A stretch of 22,548 bases of DNA from a virus: positions 1-22,548 of the IMG/VR virus record IMGVR_UViG_3300028489_000003; one strand, given 5' to 3'. Below are positions 10,109-17,786 of the stretch, piece after piece. The notes under the pieces were generated by a model. That model made no database searches and had not been told where the DNA came from. It was given only the letters and a program-made list of their open reading frames with translations. Position numbers and translations under genes: made by a program. Numbering within the stretch: position 1 is the first letter of the stretch; each line of letters starts with the position of its first letter.

Positions 10109-10516
10109 TTATTGGTTGTAAATAACTGTAGCTTTCCCAGCCTGGGATTGATCTGTTTTTAAAGTATAAGTTATTTTCACATCCAACCTACTAGCATCGT
10201 GATTGATAGTAGGTTCTATTTTAACTATATTTAAATATGGTAGCCATTTACTCACTGCTTCTGTTATATCTTCCTCTGCTTTTACTATAATACTGTCATC
10301 CAATTGCTCAAAATTTAAATGTGCCAACCTACATCCCAAATCTGGATGAGCAGGTCTTTCACCAAATTTTGTCATTAGTAAATTTTTTAAATTATATTCC
10401 GCCTGTTCTATAGTAGTAGAAGTTTTATTCCAAAACCCACTATTACCAAACTTTATAGGTAATTTTACTCCTATATAAACATCTGGATCACTATCGTATT
10501 CTCTATTGGACGCCAT
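10109..10516 (-). CDS. gp25: Baseplate wedge protein, gp25-like
   Basis: This is a 135-residue protein of the gp25/IraD (GPW_gp25) family, and its length matches T4 gp25 (132). The signature runs from about residue 13 (VYIGVKLPIKF) through EQAEYNLKNLLMTKFGERP to HPDLGCRLAHL, and ends in a strand pattern with VKITYTLK near residue 115. gp25 joins the gp6 and gp53/sheath-initiation layer at the top of the baseplate. The old annotation as a lysozyme does not apply, since no catalytic residues of that kind are visible. Its start overlaps the stop of the upstream gene by 14 bases, and it directly precedes gp6. Confidence 0.9.
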   Translation of the reverse strand: MASNREYDSDPDVYIGVKLPIKFGNSGFWNKTSTTIEQAEYNLKNLLMTKFGERPAHPDLGCRLAHLNFEQLDDSIIVKAEEDITEAVSKWLPYLNIVKIEPTINHDASRLDVKITYTLKTDQSQAGKATVIYNQ

Positions 10517-11012
10517 TAGTATTCTTCTTATTCATAGCTTTCATTAAACCACTATAATCTCTTGTTAAAGCTTTCATTGTAGATTCTGGAACTTTATCAA
10601 CTGGAACTCCTGCTGCCTTAACAGTCATAGCGGCTCCTAATTCTCTTTTAAATTCACTTGTGCTTCCAAATTCACCACTATTCATTGCTACCTCTGTTAC
10701 TTTACTAGAATCAAATACTTCTCCACCCATCATTGGATAAGATTCTGTACCATCTCCTTGTGGTATTCCACCTTTAGTTTCATTCAAAACCTTATTTAAA
10801 GTTTTATTTTTTGTATATTTTACTTCTTCTCTCTTACCAACTTTATATTTTTTTCTAATTGGTTCTTTGAACTCTTTTTCGGTTACTGATTTTGAAACTA
10901 ATTCGGAAAGTTGAGATGAGTTGTCGTCATTAATAAATATCTCATTTATTTGTTTTTTGACTTCCTTACGAACTGCTAGTTCTATTATTTTCTTTAGTTC
11001 ACCTTTTTTCAT
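10503..11012 (-). CDS. Small lysine-rich virion-associated protein of unknown function
   Basis: The chosen start is the second of two nearby ATGs (11012). The Shine-Dalgarno GGGAG ends only one base before the first ATG (11018) but 7 bases before the second, which is the usual spacing. The product has 169 residues. The N-terminus is a charged amphipathic helix (KKGELKKIIELAVRKEVKKQ), followed by a basic stretch and then the block NKTLNKVLNETKGGIPQGDG. The C-terminal part ends with a helical segment (DYSGLMKAMNKKN). It overlaps gp25 by 14 bases. The composition suggests a scaffold-like or assembly protein. That role is a guess from context, and no family is recognised with confidence. Confidence 0.65.
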   Translation of the reverse strand: MKKGELKKIIELAVRKEVKKQINEIFINDDNSSQLSELVSKSVTEKEFKEPIRKKYKVGKREEVKYTKNKTLNKVLNETKGGIPQGDGTESYPMMGGEVFDSSKVTEVAMNSGEFGSTSEFKRELGAAMTVKAAGVPVDKVPESTMKALTRDYSGLMKAMNKKNTNGVQ

Positions 11013-11036
11013 TTTCATACTCCCTTTATTAAATTT

Positions 11037-12491
11037 TTATCCACCAAATACATTTTGAGTCCACTCAACTAATGATGCATATCGTCCTTTATTTTTATCA
11101 CCAACTGCTTCTATACCACTTACTATATTTCCTTCGGCATCTAAAGCTTCTTGCTCTATCACTTGAGTACCATATCTATTTTGTACAATAAAATTGCTTA
11201 TATAATGTTTTTCACCATTAATATTTGTTTCTTCCATATCTACCCAAAACACCGTTTGTCCGCCGCCAAGTAATCGCTCTCCGTGCCTTGACTCTGATTT
11301 CATATAGTCACTATACGATTCAGTTACTCCACCAAGCTTCGATTCTTCATTCTTTATTATGATGCGACTATTAACGTCAATTACATCAAGTGGAATTTCA
11401 CCTACGGAATCATCTAATAATTGTTGTTGTCTGCTATTAATAATAGTATTATATTCATACCCAAGTATTCTACCAGTAGGATCTATATCTGTAGTTTCAG
11501 CCTGAAATCCTAATTGCATTAATGTTTGAGCATTTGAATCATATTCAGCTCTAGTCCTTGTTACTATTTCTTTTAACTTCTCCATCTCCCTTCTATCCAC
11601 ATTCTGCTCAAGTTGTAGAGCTTCCTTTTCCGCTGGAGTTGGTTCTGGATTATTGCCTGAGTACATATGTGGATACATTAATTTATCTCTTTCATATACT
11701 TGTTTCTTTATATCCTGAAAATCTTTATAATTTAATATCCAATCTATCATTAACCAATTCATTTTTATTTCTACGTCGACTCTCGTATCTAAAATTGGGT
11801 CTTCCTTACGATTACCTCTAACATAACGTAAATGTCCATGTGTTTTAGCATCTGCTAATACTTTAGCATATCTGCGTGGATCAGCATGTATATAATCTCG
11901 CATCACGTCAGATTGCCTGTCATCTCCTATGTATGCTAAATGCGTTTGATTTATAGCTAATTGATTGTTCCAATATTTTTCAACCCAGGGTGGAAATTGT
12001 CCTTCATTTAATTTTTTTGCTTCTCTATGTGCTTTCGCATATTCTGCCATCTGAATCATCTCTGCAGATAATCCTTTATATTCCTTTTTGACTTCCTTTA
12101 CTAAATCCTTTGATGATTCTAATGTATCTTCCACATCAGTAATAAGTGCTTCACTTTCATTGATAATTTTAGTAGATGTACCAAATCCAGGATTCATTGC
12201 ACTACCAGCCACTAATGCTACGTCTTTCCCAACCTTAACTCCTTTAACTACATTCTTTGTAGTTTTTATAACAGTATCCATTTCATCTATTGGAACTTTA
12301 CGCAAAGTCAATTGTATTTTCTCACCTTCTTCAAGTAACCGTCGGAGCTCCGCTTCCGTTATTGTACCTACTTTAAGAGATTTTTTTAAAGCCCTATTTA
12401 TCTCTTTCAATCTCCTTATTGGTCCATATACAGAATCTGCCACTTTATTTAGACCACCTGAGAGTGACTTTCCTGCAAAAGTTTTAGCCAT
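11037..12491 (-). CDS. Unrecognised 484-residue structural protein with helical N-terminal half
   Basis: Residues 1-165 are strongly helical and charged, probably coiled coil (two long helices around 20-60 and 120-165), with a small glycine-rich segment (ALVAGSAMNPGFG) near 92-104. Residues about 168-350 are Trp/Tyr-rich and helical (FPPWVEKYWNN, NWLMIDWILNYKDF, then a long charged helix). The last 120 residues turn beta-rich (TVFWVDMEETNINGEKHYIS, NRYGTQVIEQEAL) and end in WTQNVFGG. No catalytic motif or membrane helix is convincing. The gene lies between the gp5-like hub gene (TAATG overlap) and the 169-residue gene, so a hub, tail-tip or tape-measure-associated role is plausible but not shown. 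Confidence 0.65.
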   Translation of the reverse strand: MAKTFAGKSLSGGLNKVADSVYGPIRRLKEINRALKKSLKVGTITEAELRRLLEEGEKIQLTLRKVPIDEMDTVIKTTKNVVKGVKVGKDVALVAGSAMNPGFGTSTKIINESEALITDVEDTLESSKDLVKEVKKEYKGLSAEMIQMAEYAKAHREAKKLNEGQFPPWVEKYWNNQLAINQTHLAYIGDDRQSDVMRDYIHADPRRYAKVLADAKTHGHLRYVRGNRKEDPILDTRVDVEIKMNWLMIDWILNYKDFQDIKKQVYERDKLMYPHMYSGNNPEPTPAEKEALQLEQNVDRREMEKLKEIVTRTRAEYDSNAQTLMQLGFQAETTDIDPTGRILGYEYNTIINSRQQQLLDDSVGEIPLDVIDVNSRIIIKNEESKLGGVTESYSDYMKSESRHGERLLGGGQTVFWVDMEETNINGEKHYISNFIVQNRYGTQVIEQEALDAEGNIVSGIEAVGDKNKGRYASLVEWTQNVFGG

Positions 12492-13609
12492 TATCTTAAG
12501 TCCTCAGCTGCTAATATATCTGGTTCATCTAATTGTTTTATACTATGTTTATCTGGTATTGCATGAAATTCTTTATTATTTAACGACTTTCTTATAGATT
12601 TCATAGCTTGGTTTGGTCTCATAGCTCCCCCCATAGCTGGATTCCCTTGTGGTGTTGCTGATACTCCTGTTATTAAAATATCAATTAAATCACATATATC
12701 TTCTAAAATTAATGATAATGATTCAGCCATTGTTGCTGGCTCATTTCCAATATAAACACTTGGTGCATTTAAATATAAAGTCTTAGGAGTATTAATATGT
12801 ATATTATCTCTCTTAGCTTGAAAAATTAATTGATTAGAGTTTATAATTACTTTATCACCATGATTATCTACAAATTCTTTAACACCCTGAACAGAAGGTC
12901 TAGGAAATGGTTCTGTTGTCCCACTATCTATCAATATAGTTGACCCTTCTGTATAAAATTTAGATTCAAAATATGGTGAATTACCAACTTGACTTTGATT
13001 ATTACTTAATCTTATAGTTGGTTTTACACCATTATGATCAAATAAAATTGAACTACCATATCTACTATTAATTGTCTTTGACCCCTGTTGTATATAAGGT
13101 CTTTTGATAGGCTTCTTGGGTGCATCATAATCCTTAATTCTTTCTTTTAAAAGTTCTCTTATATCTTTTGGTAAAGTTGTTTTTCCTAGCGCTGGATCAA
13201 AATTAGAAGATGCACCTTCTATACTTATTTTATCAAAATAATAATTTTTATCCCAATACTTTATAACACAAACAATTTCACCTGGTATTGGTAATTCTAA
13301 ATTATCTACATCAACTGGATACGCTCTAACTGGAGTAGGCATTCTTGTGGATTGACTGTATATAAATTTACCGTTTACCATTCCAAATTTAGAAATATCT
13401 TCTTCTATTTCTTCTTTCTTATCCCAAACTCTACTAACTTGTAGAAAATCTATTTCAAATGGGATTGCTCTCGCATCTTCTATAAATTGTTTTACTAAAT
13501 TATATACTTCTAGTCGACTTGTAATACCTTTATTTAAATCAGGTAAAGTCCCAATTGGCTCACTATTAACGAAGAATTTTTGTTTGTTTACTTTTAACCT
13601 AACTGGCAT
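12491..13609 (-). CDS. Baseplate hub/spike protein, gp5-like (OB-fold domain)
   Basis: This is a 372-residue protein. The N-terminal 90 residues precede a segment that fits the OB-fold of gp5/gpV-type hub proteins (ELPIPGEIVCVIKYWDKNYY, about 105-124, continuing FDKISIEG). A linker with Lys/Pro repeats (about 150-172) leads to the pattern QGSKTINSRYGSSILF (175-190) and IRLSNNQSQ, which resembles the RFGSTV...NGQ region of hub proteins. Residues 230-295 have short strands such as VIINSNQLIFQ and LYLNAPSVYIG, as in the start of a spike. No lysozyme domain is visible, in contrast to T4 gp5. It is joined by TAATG overlaps on both sides. The hub assignment is likely, but the exact counterpart is uncertain. 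Confidence 0.6.
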   Translation of the reverse strand: MPVRLKVNKQKFFVNSEPIGTLPDLNKGITSRLEVYNLVKQFIEDARAIPFEIDFLQVSRVWDKKEEIEEDISKFGMVNGKFIYSQSTRMPTPVRAYPVDVDNLELPIPGEIVCVIKYWDKNYYFDKISIEGASSNFDPALGKTTLPKDIRELLKERIKDYDAPKKPIKRPYIQQGSKTINSRYGSSILFDHNGVKPTIRLSNNQSQVGNSPYFESKFYTEGSTILIDSGTTEPFPRPSVQGVKEFVDNHGDKVIINSNQLIFQAKRDNIHINTPKTLYLNAPSVYIGNEPATMAESLSLILEDICDLIDILITGVSATPQGNPAMGGAMRPNQAMKSIRKSLNNKEFHAIPDKHSIKQLDEPDILAAEDLR

Positions 13610-14010
13610 TATGATTCTACTATTTTAGAGGGTTCTGTTTCTATTTTACTATTGATTTCATCTGTATATTTTTGTAAATCCTTAGCTACTGGATCTAAAG
13701 ATTTTAACAAATCTTCTTTTTCTTTATCCGACAAACCAAATTCAAACTCACTAGAACCTTTTTGCTCTCCTACTATCAATCTTTGAACAATGGCTGCCAT
13801 TTTTACTAACTGTTCATCGTTCTTAACCTTGATATCTAAATATTCTTTAATAGCTGGAATTAACTGAACCGCTGTATCTCCATCTTTAATAAATTGCACT
13901 ACTTCTCTAATCAACACATCTAACTGTTTTTTATTTTCTGATGAGTTGTTGTAGATATCTTCAAAGATATCGGCCAATGATTTTTCTTTAAATACTTTAT
14001 AATCTGACAT
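13609..14010 (-). CDS. Small helical protein at the head of the baseplate operon
   Basis: This is a 133-residue acidic protein, almost entirely alpha-helical by composition (for example LADIFEDIYNNSSENKKQLD, then LIREVVQFIKDGDTAVQLIP and KEKEDLLKSLDPVAKDLQKY). It has no membrane segment and no known motif. It is the first gene of the minus-strand virion operon within this window, preceded by a weak AAGGT ribosome site and a 154-base divergent intergenic region. Its stop is fused to the start of the gp5-like gene in a TAATG junction. The context suggests a tail or baseplate assembly factor. Its function is unknown. Confidence 0.65.
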   Translation of the reverse strand: MSDYKVFKEKSLADIFEDIYNNSSENKKQLDVLIREVVQFIKDGDTAVQLIPAIKEYLDIKVKNDEQLVKMAAIVQRLIVGEQKGSSEFEFGLSDKEKEDLLKSLDPVAKDLQKYTDEINSKIETEPSKIVES

Positions 14011-14036
14011 GATTGAATTTTACCTTATTATTCACT

Positions 14037-14044
14037 TATAAATA
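14037..14044 (+). promoter_or_regulatory. TATAAATA box, T4 late-promoter-like (distal copy)
   Basis: This is an exact match to the T4 late -10 consensus TATAAATA on the plus strand, 121 bases upstream of the plus-strand gene start. A gp55-like sigma gene is encoded nearby, which makes such a box plausible. The sequence is very AT-rich, so chance occurrence cannot be excluded. The reverse complement (TATTTATA) also faces the minus-strand gene starting at 14010. Confidence 0.35.
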
Positions 14045-14068
14045 TAACTAACTTAAAAACCTCTTGTA

Positions 14069-14076
14069 TATAAATA
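14069..14076 (+). promoter_or_regulatory. TATAAATA box, T4 late-promoter-like (proximal copy)
   Basis: This is the second exact TATAAATA on the plus strand, in the same intergenic region, 32 bases after the first. Transcription from it would give a leader of about 80 bases before the ATG at 14165. It is the best candidate promoter for the only plus-strand gene in the window. Confidence 0.4.
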
Positions 14077-14164
14077 TATAAGATTTTCGGAAATATAGTC
14101 ACTTAAATAGTTATTTTAGAGGGAAAAAATACCCTTGTGAAACATAACTAACGGGAGAATAACC

Positions 14165-14389
14165 ATGAAGGAAGTCGTAACAATGGTTAAAGGATATATT
14201 GATGACTTAGCTCATCTTATGTTATCCTTTGTAGCCATAGGTGCTATTTCCGAAGTAATATTCGGAACAGGCATTTTTGGTGTCAATGTTATTGGAAACC
14301 TAACAGCAATTATCAGTCAGTTTGGAGAAGGCGGTTTCGCCGGACTCGTAGCTTTATTGGTATTGGTTGGTTTATTCCGCAGCAAGTAA
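14165..14389 (+). CDS. Small two-helix membrane protein, the only plus-strand gene
   Basis: This is a 74-residue hydrophobic protein. Residues about 15-37 and 56-71 are long enough to cross the membrane (LMLSFVAIGAISEVIFG; FAGLVALLVLVGLF). Between them is a Gly/Asn-containing loop, and the protein ends in the basic tail RSK. The ATG at 14165 is chosen because GGGAG lies 7 bases upstream; an internal ATG at 14186 has no such site. The coding sequence is visibly richer in G+C (about 40% by hand count) than the flanking structural genes. It has its own upstream TATAAATA boxes and a strong downstream terminator, so it forms a one-gene transcription unit. A holin, pinholin, membrane pore or virion membrane-associated peptide are all possible. 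No family can be assigned from sequence alone. Confidence 0.75.
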   Translation: MKEVVTMVKGYIDDLAHLMLSFVAIGAISEVIFGTGIFGVNVIGNLTAIISQFGEGGFAGLVALLVLVGLFRSK

Positions 14390-14404
14390 GCAGTGGAATG
14401 TTTT

Positions 14405-14426
14405 GGTAGGTATGAGTATACCTATC
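14405..14426 (+). other. Hairpin just after the plus-strand gene
   Basis: The arms GGTAGGTAT and ATACCTATC pair over 9 bp with one G-U, around the loop GAGT. It sits 15 bases after the stop codon and 6 bases before the terminator stem. It may protect the 3' end of the short mRNA. Confidence 0.45.
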
Positions 14427-14432
14427 AGATGT

Positions 14433-14464
14433 AAAAAAAGGGAAGTGGATACTTCCCTTTTTTT
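14433..14464. terminator. Strong bidirectional rho-independent terminator
   Basis: The stem GGGAAGT/ACTTCCC (14440-14446 with 14451-14457) has loop GGAT and is flanked by seven A before and seven T after. The structure reads as a terminator on either strand. It can end both the plus-strand 74-residue gene and the converging minus-strand operon that ends at 14579. Confidence 0.9.
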
Positions 14465-14466
14465 GT

Positions 14467-14530
14467 TTAAAGATTCGGTTGTTTTTAAGTCTGTCTATTA
14501 GTGGAAACTAAAAATCGGTTGAATCTTTAA
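14467..14530. repeat. 10-bp inverted repeat with embedded CGGTTG direct repeat
   Basis: TTAAAGATTC (14467-14476) is repeated in inverted orientation as GAATCTTTAA (14521-14530). The hexamer CGGTTG adjoins each inner edge (14476-14481 and 14516-14521) in direct orientation. It lies in the non-coding 3' region between the terminator and the sigma-factor gene. Confidence 0.5.
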
Positions 14531-14535
14531 TTTTG

Positions 14536-14564
14536 ATGATAGTGAGATTGAATCTCATTATCAT
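14536..14564 (-). other. Long hairpin downstream of the sigma-factor gene
   Basis: A 13-bp stem with one G-U pair (14536-14548 with 14552-14564) and a 3-base loop starts 15 bases after the stop codon at 14579. No T-run follows on the minus strand, so it looks like an mRNA 3'-protecting structure upstream of the real terminator at 14433-14464. Confidence 0.45.
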
Positions 14565-14578
14565 TACTTATAAGTTAA

Positions 14579-15298
14579 TTATGCAAAAATGGATCCAGTA
14601 TTAGATGTATCTATAGTACCATCTTTTTGATATTCTGTATTTAAAAGTAAATACTGTTGTTTCATTTGATTTACAATTCTAGTAATATGTTGTGTATTAG
14701 AACCAGTCATTTCTCTAACCAAAATATATAAAGCTTTCTTATTAAAATTTTCCAAAGTTGATCGTCTTTTAAATAACTCTAAAACAGAATATGCTACATT
14801 TAAATCTTTTTTTCTCTTAAAAAAATTATTTAAATTATTTTCCCAGTAATCTACCATTTGTTCTACGAAATCATTATAATATTCGATCTCCTCTTTATTA
14901 GCTTCTTCCATACCTATATTTCTTTTAAAATCTAATACATCTAATGCTGTATGTTGTTTCATTTTTTTGTAATTATTATTATTATGTAATATTAACCAAT
15001 TCTTACCAACAATACTAAAATATGAAAATGCTTTACCCTTCTCTTGTATATACTTATGCATATTAATTAATAGAAATGCTACCACTTCATGTTTTACATC
15101 ATCTAATGGTACATCAAAATAATAAAATTTGAATGTATGAATTAAATTTTCAGCTAATTTATTAAAAGGCTGATTAATATGTTCTTCATAAATTCTATTT
15201 TTAATATGTTGTTTATCACATTTATTATATCTAATAATTGCATCTTCTGTTTTTTGCCCAAAATATATTTTACTTTTCTTTTTTTTCTTAACTGGCAT
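14579..15298 (-). CDS. Late-transcription sigma factor, gp55-like
   Basis: This is a 239-residue protein. After a basic N-terminus (MPVKKKKKSK), residues 11-110 match the sigma-region-2-like part of phage late sigma factors: IYFGQKTEDAIIRYN, YEEHINQPFNKLAENLIHTF, then a helix with EVVAFLLINMHKYIQ and the diagnostic KGKAFSYFSIVGKNWLI (88-104), which resembles region 2.3/2.4 (AFSYFS...N-L). Residues 187-215 could form a helix-turn-helix-like end. Such factors direct host RNA polymerase to short TATAAATA late promoters, which are present in this window. It is the last gene of its operon and overlaps the start of its coupling partner at 15288 by 11 bases. The family assignment is likely but rests on motif resemblance only. 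Confidence 0.72.
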   Translation of the reverse strand: MPVKKKKKSKIYFGQKTEDAIIRYNKCDKQHIKNRIYEEHINQPFNKLAENLIHTFKFYYFDVPLDDVKHEVVAFLLINMHKYIQEKGKAFSYFSIVGKNWLILHNNNNYKKMKQHTALDVLDFKRNIGMEEANKEEIEYYNDFVEQMVDYWENNLNNFFKRKKDLNVAYSVLELFKRRSTLENFNKKALYILVREMTGSNTQHITRIVNQMKQQYLLLNTEYQKDGTIDTSNTGSIFA

Positions 15299-15554
15299 CT
15301 TCTTCTACCCCTTCTTGACTTAATTGTTGTGTAACATCTTTTAATCGACTGAATACATCCCCTACTTCATCATCAGCCTCAAATACACCTCTATCATCTA
15401 GTAATTGCATTTCACTATAAGCTTTATGAATTTTTTCTGTATAATCCGCTATCCAATCTTCTAATCTTTCTGTTTTATTTAATAAGTTTCTAACTATATA
15501 TAAACTTACTATATTAGTTATAACAGCTGTTCCTAATAATATTTCTACTAACAT
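15288..15554 (-). CDS. Small membrane-anchored coiled-coil protein
   Basis: This is an 88-residue protein. Residues 3-24 form one hydrophobic segment (EILLGTAVITNIVSLYIVRNLL), followed by an acidic helical tail with likely coiled coil (ERLEDWIADYTEKIHKAYSE) and a Glu/Asp-rich end. Topology would place the tail in the cytoplasm. The start ATG shares one base with the stop of the HD-domain gene (TAATG), and the end overlaps the sigma gene by 11 bases. Function is unknown. Its place between an HD-domain protein and the sigma factor is the only clue. Confidence 0.7.
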   Translation of the reverse strand: MLVEILLGTAVITNIVSLYIVRNLLNKTERLEDWIADYTEKIHKAYSEMQLLDDRGVFEADDEVGDVFSRLKDVTQQLSQEGVEEDAS

Positions 15555-16339
15555 TAGTTATCTCCAAATAATTCTTCAAAAAGTTCTTTAGCCCTATCAC
15601 TTGAAACTTGAGTTTCTTCTGTTGCAGATAAAACTTCTGTAGTAGTTTCCATTTGCTCTTTAAACTTCTCAATTGATTCTTCTTCTTTTTCTTTTTGTTT
15701 TACTTCACCTTGAACATGGTGTTGTTTTTCTGCAACCGTTGCCATCCAATCTGCCATATGTACTATATAATGTAACACATTTCTGGTAGCTGATGGTTTT
15801 CTATAATACTGTTCATTTCCAGCATCAAACATTCCATCCGACATTTTAATTGCTTTCCAAACTTCAGTACTAACATTAACATTAAACTGCTGAAGTATCC
15901 ATAACGACCTATCTGTTACAGACATAAATTCTCCAATTTCATTATGTTTATAAAATTCTCCAAGCTTATTACGATGCCATTCAGAATCCTGTTCTCTATA
16001 ATATGGTGTATCTAGATCACCCAATTTGCCCCAATCATGAAACATAGCAGCCAAGAAAACATCACTATCTGGATGTATTACTTCAACTCCCAAATCCTCA
16101 TATTGTTTCTTTACCTTTAATGCAGTTGTAGCAACTCTAACAGTATGATCTATGAATCCACCCACAAAACAATTGTGGTAATCTAATCTACCTGAAGCTG
16201 GTGCTTCCATTAATCTATTTTCAAAATGGCTAATGATAGATTTAACTCCTTCAAGAGTCTCCCCCTCTAAATGAGTTTCTACCATTTCCATTAACTCTTT
16301 GTATCTTTCTACAATTTGATCAGTTGTAAGTGTAACCAT
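15554..16339 (-). CDS. HD-domain metal-dependent phosphohydrolase
   Basis: This is a 261-residue protein with the HD-domain pattern: H65 in GGFIDHTVRVATTAL, H101-D102 in AAMFHDWGKLGD, and D197 in YIVHMADWMAT. Additional histidines lie near 122 and 132. These residues would hold one or two metal ions that cleave phosphate esters of nucleotides or related compounds. The last 60 residues are charged and helical (Glu/Lys-rich), beyond the catalytic domain. A good ribosome site (GGAG) precedes the ATG at 16339, and the gene follows the methylase after 3 bases. The substrate cannot be told. Nucleotide pool control or signalling-nucleotide removal are reasonable ideas. Confidence 0.85.
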   Translation of the reverse strand: MVTLTTDQIVERYKELMEMVETHLEGETLEGVKSIISHFENRLMEAPASGRLDYHNCFVGGFIDHTVRVATTALKVKKQYEDLGVEVIHPDSDVFLAAMFHDWGKLGDLDTPYYREQDSEWHRNKLGEFYKHNEIGEFMSVTDRSLWILQQFNVNVSTEVWKAIKMSDGMFDAGNEQYYRKPSATRNVLHYIVHMADWMATVAEKQHHVQGEVKQKEKEEESIEKFKEQMETTTEVLSATEETQVSSDRAKELFEELFGDN

Positions 16340-16342
16340 AAT

Positions 16343-17212
16343 TTAACTCCAAAACTTATGTTCTATATTTTTAACTTTTTCTTTTTTATTTTCTAATTGA
16401 TAATTCATAATCAATAACTCTGTTCCTTTATTTTGGCTTTTGCCTTTTTGTGCAGAAGCTGGTTTTACAAAATCTTTTAATTCCCACTCATATTCATCTT
16501 CTGGAAACCAATCATGTAATTGCTCAAAATCATAATATGACAAACTAAATCTACCTTCTATATTTTTTAATACATCAGCTAATCTTTTATGATCATCTGT
16601 ATCAAAATCATGTAATGAATAATAATTTTCTGTTTTCCAATAAGGTGGATCTACATAAAAATATGTTGTAGGACTGTCATACTTTTTAATAACATCTGCA
16701 CAATCCATATTTTCAACATTAGTTATTTTATTTAATTTTTCTATAACCGCAGGATTTTTTAATCTTCTTCTAAATGCATCAAATTTAGAACTATACTTTC
16801 CTTTTAAATCTATAAATTTACCTTTTTCTGGATTTAACCCTGAAAATATTTGTGTAACTATATAAGCATATTTCATACCATAATCATAATCTGGTATTTC
16901 TATATCTTTAATATTTTTATTTTCAAATACATCTGTTTTATATTGATAGAATAAATCAGAATTTTGTGCAACAATTTCATCCATTGACTTTAAAAATTCT
17001 TGTGGATTTCTACAACACGCAATTAAATTTGTCATATACCTATTAAAATCATTATATATAACATTTTTTAAAATAGGTTTTTTATGTACTTCACCATTAA
17101 CATATACCCAAAATGCCCCACCAAAAACTTCTACATATGTTTCTATATCATTGGGAATATAACTCCCAATCCATTTAGCCATACGGTTTTTTCCACCGAT
17201 ATAACTGATCAT
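16343..17212 (-). CDS. dam: DNA adenine-N6 methyltransferase (D12/Dam family)
   Basis: This is a 289-residue protein of the D12 class. The N-terminus MISYIGGKNRMAKWI is the usual PF02086-type start, followed by the SAM-binding motif I (YVEVFGGAFWV, 26-36), YNDFNR (53-58) and the catalytic motif IV DPPYW (188-192). Length is close to T4 and E. coli Dam. It would transfer a methyl group from S-adenosylmethionine to adenine in duplex DNA. The recognition site is probably short (GATC in relatives) but is not proven here. No endonuclease partner is encoded beside it, so it looks like an orphan methylase used for protection from host restriction or for regulation. Confidence 0.9.
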   Translation of the reverse strand: MISYIGGKNRMAKWIGSYIPNDIETYVEVFGGAFWVYVNGEVHKKPILKNVIYNDFNRYMTNLIACCRNPQEFLKSMDEIVAQNSDLFYQYKTDVFENKNIKDIEIPDYDYGMKYAYIVTQIFSGLNPEKGKFIDLKGKYSSKFDAFRRRLKNPAVIEKLNKITNVENMDCADVIKKYDSPTTYFYVDPPYWKTENYYSLHDFDTDDHKRLADVLKNIEGRFSLSYYDFEQLHDWFPEDEYEWELKDFVKPASAQKGKSQNKGTELLIMNYQLENKKEKVKNIEHKFWS

Positions 17213-17225
17213 CTATTAACCTTAA

Positions 17226-17753
17226 TTATTCATTACTCGTATTATGTACCAAATCGGTTTTATGTATTTGTCCATTTAATTTATATGGTTTAACATCTAT
17301 TGATTCCAATATATCTATACGATTTACCCAACGAGGGCTCATAGTATCCCTAACTTGATAAATACCATCTTTATGATATGTACCTTTAAGAAAAATAAAG
17401 TCACCATAATCTAACCACCCACCCCATCGTGTAAGAAGATTTCTACTCACCGCTATAAATTTATAATTGGACGCATCTTGCGTCCTAATACGCGTTCCAT
17501 CTGCGAGAATGTTCGGTGTAGAATCAGTCTGTCTACGAACTGGTTGGTACATAGTTACAGTCACATCCATTCCTTCACTTTTTAACTCTGCTAGAGTTTC
17601 AGTTAATACAATATTTTCCTCTTTAATAGTTTCTATTAATGAATTGTAATATCTTTTATTTTTTTCTAATATATTGATTGAAATAAATCCATTTGAAAAA
17701 ACTATCAAAAGGATAAATGCCAATACACTATTTGAATCAATTAGTTTACGCAC
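17226..17753 (-). CDS. Membrane-anchored 3D-domain (double-psi beta-barrel) protein, likely cell-wall active
   Basis: This is a 175-residue protein with a GTG start (17753) preceded by GGGAAAG. Residues 9-29 form an N-terminal membrane anchor (SVLAFILLIVFSNGFISINIL), followed by a short coiled-coil stalk (30-60). Residues about 64-150 fit the 3D domain: TMYQPV near the start, NILADGTRI, FIAVS, DYGDFIFL, then GIYQVRDTMSP and NRIDILE, which carry the conserved aspartates (D118, D136, D147). The fold is shared with MltA and RlpA, which cut or bind peptidoglycan. The anchor suggests an action in the periplasm, so lysis or wall remodelling is likely. The catalytic assignment remains uncertain. Confidence 0.75.
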   Translation of the reverse strand: MRKLIDSNSVLAFILLIVFSNGFISINILEKNKRYYNSLIETIKEENIVLTETLAELKSEGMDVTVTMYQPVRRQTDSTPNILADGTRIRTQDASNYKFIAVSRNLLTRWGGWLDYGDFIFLKGTYHKDGIYQVRDTMSPRWVNRIDILESIDVKPYKLNGQIHKTDLVHNTSNE

Positions 17754-17786
17754 TTTTACTTTCCCGTTATTTTATATAAATATCTT

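Noticed and set aside
12088-12597. 169-residue plus-strand open frame opposite the 484-residue structural gene
   Set aside because: It is antisense to a complete structural gene and crosses a TAATG junction of the minus-strand operon. Its Ser/Leu/Phe-rich composition is typical of antisense frames.
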